From positions 4,994-10,894 of the forward strand of contig JAIVHN010000080.1 of assembly GCA_020201015.1 (NCBI GenBank): a DNA stretch of 5,901 nt. Direction: 5' to 3'. Of this stretch, positions 1 through 5,782 are shown piece after piece. A program made the translations under genes and the position numbers. Position 1 is the first letter of the stretch. The number at the start of each line of letters is the position of its first letter. Under the pieces are notes generated by a model. It searched no databases. It had not been told where the DNA came from and saw only the letters and a list, made by a program, of their open reading frames with translations. Source of the DNA: Spirochaeta sp. (GTDB taxonomy: Bacteria; Spirochaetota; Spirochaetia; DSM-27196; SLAA01).

Positions 1-285
1 GGATGTGGTGCGCTGCACACCTACTCGGACGGACAGGCGGAGATTGCCGCAATTGCGGTCGACACAAAATATGAGGAGCTTGGAATAGGCCGCAAGGTGG
101 TGGAGTTTCTTATGCAACGGGCCGCCGAGCGCAAGGTGCCACGGGTCTTTGCCTTGACAACACAGTCCTATGACTGGTTCCATGCACGCGGGTTCCGCAC
201 TGGAACCGTAGAGGATTTGCCGCCGGAAAAACAAACACATTATGACCGCGAACGAAATTCGCGTATATTGTTATACGACCTCTAA
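1..285 (+). CDS. argA: N-acetylglutamate synthase-like GNAT acetyltransferase, C-terminal part
   Basis: Partial gene: frame 1 is open from the first base and stops with TAA at 283-285, giving 94 residues of the C-terminal end; the true start lies left of the window. The segment is a GNAT acetyltransferase fold. A beta strand (AEIAAIAVD) leads into an acetyl-CoA loop YEELGIGRKVV, then FALTTQSYDWFHARGF, and it ends in RNSRILLYDL. The 'LTT-S--WF--RGF' block followed by 'LP--K---Y---R-S--L--DL' matches what I know of the C-terminus of bacterial ArgA, which transfers acetyl from acetyl-CoA to glutamate in the first step of arginine synthesis. The amino-acid-kinase-like N-terminal domain of ArgA would lie outside the window, so I cannot confirm it; a stand-alone GNAT enzyme of the same subfamily is the alternative. 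htpG starts 38 bp downstream with no visible terminator between. Confidence 0.82.
   Translation, partial: GCGALHTYSDGQAEIAAIAVDTKYEELGIGRKVVEFLMQRAAERKVPRVFALTTQSYDWFHARGFRTGTVEDLPPEKQTHYDRERNSRILLYDL
262..277. repeat. Perfect 6-bp inverted repeat at argA end, upstream of htpG
   Basis: CGTATA (262-267) and TATACG (272-277) are exact reverse complements around a TTGT loop. The element sits in the last codons of the argA-like gene, 47 bp before the htpG ATG. It is AT-rich relative to its surroundings and contains TATATT, which could serve as a -10 box, but I see no convincing -35 partner. It could be an operator for htpG, a weak hairpin, or chance. It has no U-tract and is not an intrinsic terminator. 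It does not resemble the CIRCE operator (TTAGCACTC-N9-GAGTGCTAA), and no CIRCE is visible before htpG. Confidence 0.3.
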
Positions 286-323
286 ATTACTAGCCAAAAC
301 TACACTACAAAGGAGAGAAACAG

Positions 324-2189
324 ATGGAGAAGCATCAGTTTCAAACCGAGGTCAACCAGCTACTTGACCTCATCATTCACTCGCTGTACTCCCACAAAGA
401 GATATTCCTGCGAGAGCTGGTTTCAAATTCCTCGGACGCAATCGACAAACTTAAGTATCTCACCCTCACCGACGACCGTTTCAAGGAGCTACCGTTCGAA
501 CCACGCATTGACATTGAGTTTGACGATGAGAAGCAAGAGACCTTGACGGTAGCCGACAACGGTGTGGGCATGAGCCGAGAAGAACTCATTGAGCAGTTGG
601 GCACTATTGCCCACTCGGGTACCAAGAACTTCCTGTCCCAACTCTCGGCTGACGGTAAGAAAGACTCCAACCTCATTGGGCAGTTTGGTGTTGGCTTCTA
701 TAGTGTGTTCATGGTTGCCGACAAGGTTGAGGTAGAAACCCGCAAGGCCGGAGAGGAGCAGGGCTACCGCTGGAGTTCGGACGGACGTGGTGAGTTTGAG
801 ATAGCCGAAACGGAACTGGATGAGCCGGGTACGCGGGTCACGCTGTTCCTCAGCGAGGAAGGCAAGGAGTTTGCCTCCCGTTGGAAGGTAGAAGAGATCG
901 TTAAGAAATACAGCAACCACATTGCGTTTCCAATCTTTCTGCACTACTCCAAGACCGAGTACGACGACAAGGGCCAAGAGAAGTCAAAGACTCCAACCGT
1001 TGAGCAGATCAACACCGCCAACGCTATTTGGAAGCGTCCCAAGTCCGAGCTCAAGGAAGAGGACTACAACGAGTTTTATAAAACGCTGGCGCATGATACC
1101 GAGGACCCGTTGCTGTACTTGCACACGCATGCGGAGGGCACCCTTGAGTACACCACCCTGTTCTACGTACCTAAGCAGGCGCCCTTTGATATGTACCAGG
1201 TGGACTACCGCCCCGGGGTAAAGCTCTATATTCGGCGCGTGTTTATTACCGACGACGAAAAGGAGCTCATGCCGCCGTATTTGCGTTTCTTGCGGGGTGT
1301 CATAGATAGCGAGGATCTTCCCCTCAACGTCAGCCGTGAGATACTGCAGCACAACCGTGTGCTTGCCAACATCAAGAGTTCTTCGGTCAAGAAGGTGCTT
1401 GGAGAACTGCAGCGTCTGGCACTCGAGGACCCCGAGACCTATACCGAGTTCACCAAGCAGTACAATCGTCCGCTCAAGGAAGGCCTGTACTCGGACTTTG
1501 GTAACCGTGAAACCCTGCTTGAGCTGGTGCGCTATAAGTCCAGCAGCGAAGAAGGGTACACAAGCCTTGCCGCCTACAAAGATCGCATGCTGCCGGACCA
1601 GAAGGCGATCTACTACATCACCGGTGGTGATGAAAAGACACTTCAAAACTCACCGCTGCTTGAGGCGTATCGGGCCAAGAAGATTGAGGTGTTAATTATG
1701 GATGACGATATTGACGAGATTGTCATTCCCAGCATCGGCACCTACAAAGAGACGCAGCTGAAACCGGTAAACCGTAGCGATGCCGGTGAAGATCTCAAGG
1801 ACGATGAGGACAAGGAAAAAGAGAAGGATGCACAGCCGGTCATTGAGAAGATCAAGAAGGCCCTGGGTGACCGCGTAAAGGATGTAGTGATCTCGGTGCG
1901 CCTTGCAGACAGTCCCTCCTGCATTGTCTTAGATGATAACGACCCAAGCATGCAGATGCAGCAGCTCTTTAAGGCCATGGGCCAGAGTGAGATGCCGGAG
2001 ATCAAACCTATTCTTGAGGTGAATCCCGACCATCCTATTGTGACCCGGCTCCGTGACATTGAGGATGAAGACTTTATAAGCGATGTCTCGGTGCTGCTGT
2101 TTGACCAGGCGCTCCTCGTAGAGGGTTCGCAGGTGGCCGACCCGGCCGACTTTGTAAAGCGACTCAACAAAATGCTGGCACGGCTTTAG
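324..2189 (+). CDS. htpG: Molecular chaperone HtpG (bacterial Hsp90)
   Basis: A complete 621-residue Hsp90, close to the 624 residues of E. coli HtpG. It is a cytosolic homodimeric ATP-dependent chaperone that remodels client proteins. The N-terminal GHKL ATPase domain (about 1-215) shows EIFLRELVSNSSDA (27-40, with the Mg-binding Glu31 and Asn35), DNGVGM (79-84 region), LGTIAHSGT (ATP lid, about 92-100) and IGQFGVGFYSVFMVAD (118-133). The middle domain carries DLPLNVSREILQ (331-342) with the ATP-contacting Arg338. A charged stretch rich in D, K and E (about 487-502) precedes the C-terminal dimerisation domain; the eukaryotic MEEVD tail is absent, as expected for bacteria. The ATG is supported by AAGGAG (310-315), 8 bp upstream. 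No key residue is missing. The neighbouring argA-like gene and permease lie close on the same strand, so it may be co-transcribed; a heat-shock promoter is not evident in the short gap. Confidence 0.98.
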   Translation: MEKHQFQTEVNQLLDLIIHSLYSHKEIFLRELVSNSSDAIDKLKYLTLTDDRFKELPFEPRIDIEFDDEKQETLTVADNGVGMSREELIEQLGTIAHSGTKNFLSQLSADGKKDSNLIGQFGVGFYSVFMVADKVEVETRKAGEEQGYRWSSDGRGEFEIAETELDEPGTRVTLFLSEEGKEFASRWKVEEIVKKYSNHIAFPIFLHYSKTEYDDKGQEKSKTPTVEQINTANAIWKRPKSELKEEDYNEFYKTLAHDTEDPLLYLHTHAEGTLEYTTLFYVPKQAPFDMYQVDYRPGVKLYIRRVFITDDEKELMPPYLRFLRGVIDSEDLPLNVSREILQHNRVLANIKSSSVKKVLGELQRLALEDPETYTEFTKQYNRPLKEGLYSDFGNRETLLELVRYKSSSEEGYTSLAAYKDRMLPDQKAIYYITGGDEKTLQNSPLLEAYRAKKIEVLIMDDDIDEIVIPSIGTYKETQLKPVNRSDAGEDLKDDEDKEKEKDAQPVIEKIKKALGDRVKDVVISVRLADSPSCIVLDDNDPSMQMQQLFKAMGQSEMPEIKPILEVNPDHPIVTRLRDIEDEDFISDVSVLLFDQALLVEGSQVADPADFVKRLNKMLARL

Positions 2190-2196
2190 TTAGCAC

Positions 2197-2219
2197 AACG
2201 GAAGGACAAACGGAAGGAC
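2197..2219 (+). repeat. Tandem duplication of the Shine-Dalgarno region before the permease
   Basis: The 11-mer AACGGAAGGAC occurs at 2197-2207 and again at 2209-2219, a direct repeat with a 12 bp period that fills most of the 31 bp between htpG and the permease. Each copy holds a GGAAGGA Shine-Dalgarno-like core. The distal copy ends about 14 nt before the ATG at 2221, which is long; the proximal copy ends 2-3 nt before it, which is short. Neither spacing is ideal, and a slip that adds or removes one 12 bp unit would alter the site. Confidence 0.6.
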
Positions 2220-2220
2220 C

Positions 2221-3186
2221 ATGGCGTTTGATATCATTAGTGCGGTCGGGCGTCTGGTCCTTTTGTGTCTCTTTGGGTTTGTGGTTTTTCAGCCAGCCGC
2301 TCTGCGTGACCGGCTCTTAAGGCCGATTGTATTTGTTACAATCAATGGCGTTTTCCCTTTGTACTTTGTGCACCACTTTCCTACATCCTGGGCAGATGCC
2401 GTGGATGCGGGCGGTCATTGGATGGTGGTGTTCTTCTTTGCCTGTATATTTTATATCGCGTTGCAGGCGACGATCGGCCGCCTGTTGCTCAGCAAGGTGC
2501 CAGCCCTCAAGACCGTTGAGCATCCCCGTGAGTATCTGGCTATGTTTGCTATGCAGAATGCCGGCTACATCCCCCTGCCTATTCTTGCGGTCATAGCGCC
2601 ACGCGTTGTGTTGCTGTACATGTTCTTCTTCACCTTTGCCTTTAACATTTTGTTCTGGAGCTTTGCGGTGTCCTACATCCAGGGGCACGGCTCCGGGTTT
2701 CGGTTCCGCATGAATGTGCCGATGATCGGATTAACAGCCGGACTGCTGTTTGCAATGAGCGGGACCTATGGGTACGTGCCGGAGTTTCTGCGGGAAGCAT
2801 TGGCCCTTAACGCATCTGTAGCCATGGATCTGGTGCTCATTGTCCTTGGCGGCACCTTAGCCTCAATTCCGCGCGACAGCCTGCGCTACAGAGCGGAGTT
2901 TGCCTGGTTCATTGGGTTGCGCCAAGTGGCGTACCCGGCAGTTTTTCTGTTGGTGTTATGGCTGGTGCCGCTGCCGGGGCTGTCCGGGGAGCTGGAGTGG
3001 GGCATTCGGGTGGCCTTTTTGCTCCAGGCGGTGACGCCGCCAGCAACAAACCTGCTGTTGGTTACCAAGGAGTACGGAACCGAGGAACAGGTGAATTATG
3101 GCGGCAGCCTGATATTGTATAGCTATATGGCCTCGGCCCTTACCATTCCGGCTTTTCTGATTCTTGCGCGGATTTTGTTCTCTTAG
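2221..3186 (+). CDS. AEC (auxin efflux carrier) family permease
   Basis: A 321-residue, strongly hydrophobic inner-membrane protein of the AEC family, the bacterial relatives of plant PIN carriers; members move small organic anions such as malate or malonate, but the substrate here cannot be read from sequence. Membrane segments lie roughly at residues 4-24, 33-52, 66-90, 105-127, 129-152, 166-182, 198-217, 228-250, 262-282 and 294-319, about ten, the family norm. Family marks are MQNAGYIPLPIL (111-122) in the N-terminal half and LQAVTPPATNLLLVTKEYG (268-286) in the C-terminal half; the broken-helix Pro/Asn positions in both are typical. The chosen ATG gives a first helix beginning at residue 4. 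It follows htpG by 31 bp without a terminator, so translation may depend on read-through from htpG. It ends at TAG 3184-3186. Confidence 0.9.
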   Translation: MAFDIISAVGRLVLLCLFGFVVFQPAALRDRLLRPIVFVTINGVFPLYFVHHFPTSWADAVDAGGHWMVVFFFACIFYIALQATIGRLLLSKVPALKTVEHPREYLAMFAMQNAGYIPLPILAVIAPRVVLLYMFFFTFAFNILFWSFAVSYIQGHGSGFRFRMNVPMIGLTAGLLFAMSGTYGYVPEFLREALALNASVAMDLVLIVLGGTLASIPRDSLRYRAEFAWFIGLRQVAYPAVFLLVLWLVPLPGLSGELEWGIRVAFLLQAVTPPATNLLLVTKEYGTEEQVNYGGSLILYSYMASALTIPAFLILARILFS

Positions 3187-3247
3187 CCGTCGGCCGGTGC
3201 TGTTCACGTAGCTTGCCGGACCATGCTTCCCGTGAGGAGGAACACAC

Positions 3248-4369
3248 ATGCGGATTTTCCGTAGCACATATATCCCTGCGCTTGTCATCTTCATTTTGTT
3301 GCTGTTGGCAGTGGGATCGGTCGGCGAGCTCCATGCTCGCCGGCTGCACAATGAACAGTATGAGTACTACATTGACCTACCTGTTGGGTGGGATGTAATT
3401 GATGCCGAGGATCTCTCCAACGTTGGTTTTGCAGACCCTCGCAGTCGCGCCGTTGTGCAAGTATTTGCCTTTGAGCGGGAGCGTTTTGGCAGCATGCCGG
3501 AGCTGGTGGGCTATTTCCGTAGCAGGTACGACGCGCGGGGTGAAGAGTCGGAGTTCCGGTATCAGGGCGACCCGGCCGTGCTTGCCGACCTGAGCTTTGC
3601 TGCCGGGGAGCACTCGGCGCGGGGCTATTTTACCTTTATTTCTTCCGGCGAGTACTGGTACGTGGTTTCAGGCTTTGCACCGGTAAACGACTACGAGACC
3701 TATCACGACACCTTACTCTCGGCACTCGACTCCTTTGCGCTTGGTGAGGTAGCTCGCCGCTATCCGGGGCCCATAAGCCAGTTCTACTATCCTTATCCGG
3801 CACCCAACATACAGGAGTACGAAATTGCACTTGATGAGTACGCGCTGCCTCTGCCGGCCGATGAAGGCGAGATAGAGGCAAGCGAGGTGCTGATAGAGCG
3901 TGAGGCCCGCCTGCTCAATACCTGGTACGAGCCCGGCCCGCCGGGTGGCGCATGGGAGGACGCATGGCGGCGTTTTTACCGCGCAATATACCGCGACAAC
4001 TTCATGCGATTAGCGCCACTTGTACCTGAGCTGCTGCGCTACTTTGCCCATGAGGAAGTTGACGGGGATGATGTCCCAGCCGAGCTCTTGCGGTGGTTGC
4101 AGGAGTTCGCGTACCGGCGGCTAGGTGGCGAGGCTGACGTTCAGGCCCCGCTCTCGAGTCTCATTAGTGGCAGTGGTGACTGTGACAGCCTGGGAGTAGT
4201 CTACGCAATTTTACTGGCGCTAAGTCTGTTTAGCAGAGCCGCGCGGCGCGGTGGCGGCCGGGCGCGCCGCTCCGACGACGCGCCCGCGCCGTCTACACGC
4301 GCAGTGAGTCGAGCATCTCAAAAAAACCTGGGTACGTTATCTCAGCAACCCCGGCGTTGTGAATGGTAA
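3248..4369 (+). CDS. Exported transglutaminase-like protein, probably C-terminally truncated
   Basis: A 373-residue open frame starting at ATG 3248 with GAGGAGG (3234-3240) 7 bp upstream. Residues 11-24 form a hydrophobic core after a basic start, with a possible signal-peptidase site near LHA (28-30), so the protein is probably exported or membrane-anchored; there is no lipobox Cys. Residues about 38-165 (YEYYIDLPVGWDV ... LLSALDSF) look like a PsbP/Mog1-type alpha-beta domain, by pattern only. Residues about 215-325 resemble the start of a transglutaminase/papain-like domain, with the nucleophile motif SGSGDCDSLGVVYAILLAL and Cys312. Such domains need a His and an Asp further on, and none follows. 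From about residue 326 the protein turns into an R/A/G/S-rich tail with no recognisable fold, encoded by a 92% GC spacer and then antisense to aroA (77 bp overlap). The other two plus frames carry stops (TAA 4221, TAG 4231) at the break, so a simple frameshift does not restore the domain. A rearrangement or decayed gene is my reading. Function unknown. Confidence 0.7.
   Translation: MRIFRSTYIPALVIFILLLLAVGSVGELHARRLHNEQYEYYIDLPVGWDVIDAEDLSNVGFADPRSRAVVQVFAFERERFGSMPELVGYFRSRYDARGEESEFRYQGDPAVLADLSFAAGEHSARGYFTFISSGEYWYVVSGFAPVNDYETYHDTLLSALDSFALGEVARRYPGPISQFYYPYPAPNIQEYEIALDEYALPLPADEGEIEASEVLIEREARLLNTWYEPGPPGGAWEDAWRRFYRAIYRDNFMRLAPLVPELLRYFAHEEVDGDDVPAELLRWLQEFAYRRLGGEADVQAPLSSLISGSGDCDSLGVVYAILLALSLFSRAARRGGGRARRSDDAPAPSTRAVSRASQKNLGTLSQQPRRCEW
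4241..4290. other. Extremely GC-rich, self-complementary spacer between convergent genes
   Basis: Only 4 of 50 bases are A or T (92% GC), far above the flanking genes. GCGGCGCG (4243-4250) pairs perfectly with CGCGCCGC (4263-4270) around a 12 nt loop. A second GGCGCG (4261-4266) can pair with CGCGCC at 4285-4290, so two exclusive hairpins are possible. It lies directly downstream of the aroA stop (minus strand) and inside the aberrant tail of the plus-strand gene. No T-run follows on either strand, so it is not a canonical intrinsic terminator, though a structured block between converging transcripts could still slow polymerase. It could also be a scar of the event that truncated the plus-strand gene. 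Confidence 0.5.
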
Positions 4370-5579
4370 TGGGTGCCTCAGCGCCCAAGGCGCCAATAGC
4401 CAGCGCCATGGCTACGCGGTGGTCGCCGTGAGACTCCGCCTCGCCACCTTTCAGTCGTGAGGGTGAGACCCGCACCCCTGCTGGCAACTCCTCTATATGT
4501 GCCCCTTGCTTGCTCAGTTCGCTGCACATAACCGCAATGCGGTCGGTCTCTTTAAGTCGCGCCTGTGGCACATTGCCCAGGGTCACCGGCTCGGAAGCAT
4601 AACATGCGGTTACCGCCAGGGCTGGCAACGCATCCGGAATGGCGTTGAGGTCAAACTCGCCACCCCGCAGCTCACCGCGCGGTGGCCCCTCAATTGTGAC
4701 CGTCTCGGCCGCGGCGTTTACCTCTACCGTACAGCCCATGGCACGGAGAATCTCAAACACCTGTTTGTCGCCTTGTGAGTCACTCATATCAAGGCCCACC
4801 AGCTCAAGCCGCGCCCCGCTCAGCGCAGCTGCACAGGCAGGGAAACTTGCCGAGGAAAAATCGCCCGGAACCCGACGTGAAGTTGCCTGAAAGCGTGCGC
4901 CCCCCTTCACGGCAAAACGTGTGTAGCCATCGCGCTCAACCTCGACGCCTTGCGAGTTCAGCCAGGCTATGGTCATTTCCACGTAGGGCCGCTCATACAG
5001 CAGCGGTACCGTTATCTCGCTTGGCTCTGGTGCGAGGGAACAGGCCAGCAGGAGGCTCGAGAGATACTGGCTCGTTGGGCATTCTATGGTGGTATGCCCG
5101 CCGCGCAGCGGACCCTGCACAACAATTGGGGCGCAACCTCCAGTGCGGGTCGAGTAGACCCTGGCCCCCAAGTCGTTCAGGGAGGCCAGCAAGCGGTCGG
5201 CACTGCGGCGGCGAATTTGCTCATCACCGGTAAAGACGGTTGTCCCCTCGCCAAGTGCCGCCAGCCCAAGGGCCAGATAGAGCGTGGTGCCCGAGTTGCC
5301 GACATCTATGACGTTCTCCGGAGTCTGCGGCACCCCGCCCAGGCCTACTACATCAACCTTGCGTAGGCGGCCGCCCTCGTCGCGGTGTTCGGCCAGCTCG
5401 GCACCAAGCAGCCGACAGGCGGCAATGCAGGAGCGGGCATCGCCCGAGTCGAGCGGCTCATCGACTATGCTGTGCCCTTCTGCAAGGGCGGCAATCAGCA
5501 GGGCCCGAATAGTGTGTGATTTTGAGCCCGGAATAGAAACGGTACCGCCGATTCGCCCAGGTACTGCGGTCCATGTCAT
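4293..5579 (-). CDS. aroA: 3-phosphoshikimate 1-carboxyvinyltransferase (EPSP synthase)
   Basis: A complete 428-residue cytosolic enzyme, family-typical length, joining phosphoenolpyruvate to shikimate-3-phosphate in the sixth step of the shikimate pathway to chorismate. Numbering in this protein: IPGSKSHTIRA with Lys20, Ser21 and Arg25; DVGNSGTTLYL (92-102) with Asn95; basic patch QIRRRSADR (121-129); TSQYLSS (169-175) with Ser170 and Gln171; IPDALPALAV with Asp316; RLKETDRI with Lys343, Glu344 and Arg347; HGDHRVAMA with His387 and Arg388. These match the substrate-binding set of E. coli AroA (Lys22, Ser23, Arg27, Asn94, Gln171, Asp313, Glu341, Arg344, Arg386). The last active-site lysine of E. 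coli (Lys411, in CTAKTFP) aligns with Glu413 here (GVAEITYPGFF). The ATG at 5577-5579 has GAGG (5587-5590) 7 nt upstream, puts PGSK at the usual distance, and is preceded in frame by TGA. The start overlaps the stop of a 22-codon frame. Confidence 0.97.
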   Translation of the reverse strand: MTWTAVPGRIGGTVSIPGSKSHTIRALLIAALAEGHSIVDEPLDSGDARSCIAACRLLGAELAEHRDEGGRLRKVDVVGLGGVPQTPENVIDVGNSGTTLYLALGLAALGEGTTVFTGDEQIRRRSADRLLASLNDLGARVYSTRTGGCAPIVVQGPLRGGHTTIECPTSQYLSSLLLACSLAPEPSEITVPLLYERPYVEMTIAWLNSQGVEVERDGYTRFAVKGGARFQATSRRVPGDFSSASFPACAAALSGARLELVGLDMSDSQGDKQVFEILRAMGCTVEVNAAAETVTIEGPPRGELRGGEFDLNAIPDALPALAVTACYASEPVTLGNVPQARLKETDRIAVMCSELSKQGAHIEELPAGVRVSPSRLKGGEAESHGDHRVAMALAIGALGAEAPITIHNAGVAEITYPGFFEMLDSLRV

Positions 5580-5644
5580 TCAGCGGCCTCGGCGCTGTCC
5601 AAGGCCCGGCGCACGATTCCACGTGAGCGTGAACAAGAAACCAT
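5576..5644 (-). CDS. Possible 22-residue leader/coupled small ORF upstream of aroA
   Basis: An ATG at 5644-5642 is preceded by a strong Shine-Dalgarno sequence, GGAGGG (5654-5649), 4 nt away. The frame runs 22 codons and ends in a TGA that shares three bases with the aroA start (ATGA, 5579-5576), the usual arrangement for translational coupling. The peptide begins MVSCSRSRGIVRRALD and ends SAEAAE; it has four Arg and no Trp, Tyr or Phe, so it is not a classical aromatic-amino-acid attenuator peptide. The frame is open further upstream as far as 5782 but has no other ATG there. It could be a genuine small protein, a leader that feeds ribosomes to aroA, or a chance frame; the ribosome-binding site and ATGA overlap are the evidence. 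Confidence 0.4.
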   Translation of the reverse strand: MVSCSRSRGIVRRALDSAEAAE

Positions 5645-5690
5645 ATTTCCCTCCAGGTTGTTTACGACGCACACGCCGTGTATGTCGCTT

Positions 5691-5719
5691 ACTATAACGC
5701 GGAGGGAGGTGGTTGCGAA
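5691..5719 (-). promoter_or_regulatory. Candidate sigma-70-type promoter for aroA
   Basis: Reading the minus strand, TTCGCA (5719-5714, 4 of 6 to TTGACA) is followed after exactly 17 bp by TATAGT (5696-5691, 5 of 6 to TATAAT). Transcription would begin near 5684 and give a leader of about 105 nt before aroA that includes the strong Shine-Dalgarno site and the 22-codon frame. It lies in the only sizeable gap upstream of aroA. Assigned by consensus match only. Confidence 0.45.
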
Positions 5720-5731
5720 AGTGCACAGGAC

Positions 5732-5748
5732 CCGCGAGTTCGTCGCGG
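5732..5748. other. Short GC-rich hairpin between the small membrane-protein gene and aroA
   Basis: CCGCGA (5732-5737) and TCGCGG (5743-5748) form a perfect 6-bp stem with a 5 nt loop, 35 bp past the stop of the small membrane-protein gene and just upstream of the candidate aroA promoter. The position suits transcription termination of the upstream gene, but there is no T-run on the minus strand, so the intrinsic-terminator call is weak. Confidence 0.25.
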
Positions 5749-5782
5749 TGTTCAGGTGAGTAGCTGCGGGTAAATACGGGGC

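Noticed and set aside
1784..1832. Acidic/lysine-rich stretch in HtpG as an insertion
   Set aside because: A charged linker before the C-terminal dimerisation domain fits the Hsp90 family, and total length is normal, so it is not an acquired segment.
377..2170. Minus-strand and alternate-frame open frames inside htpG, up to 220 codons
   Set aside because: The region is fully explained by HtpG with every family motif; the other frames are shadows of its codon usage.
3118..3127. TATAGCTATA palindrome
   Set aside because: It lies within well-conserved permease coding sequence (LYSYM in a membrane helix) with no -35 partner in place; likely chance.
3187..3247. Possible terminator between the permease and the exported-protein gene
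   Set aside because: Only a 4-bp CCGG self-complementarity can be found and there is no T-run, so no intrinsic terminator can be supported.
4320..4326. Run of seven A (T7 in the aroA sense strand) as a phase-variation tract or terminator
   Set aside because: It encodes part of GFFEML only ten codons before the aroA stop, has no hairpin before it on the minus strand, and seven bases is short for a slippage switch.
4497..5697. Several plus-strand open frames of 83-152 codons opposite aroA and its leader
   Set aside because: They mirror the high-GC aroA coding strand, have arginine/proline/serine-rich composition without recognisable domains, and lack convincing ribosome-binding sites; the minus-strand reading is a clear EPSP synthase.
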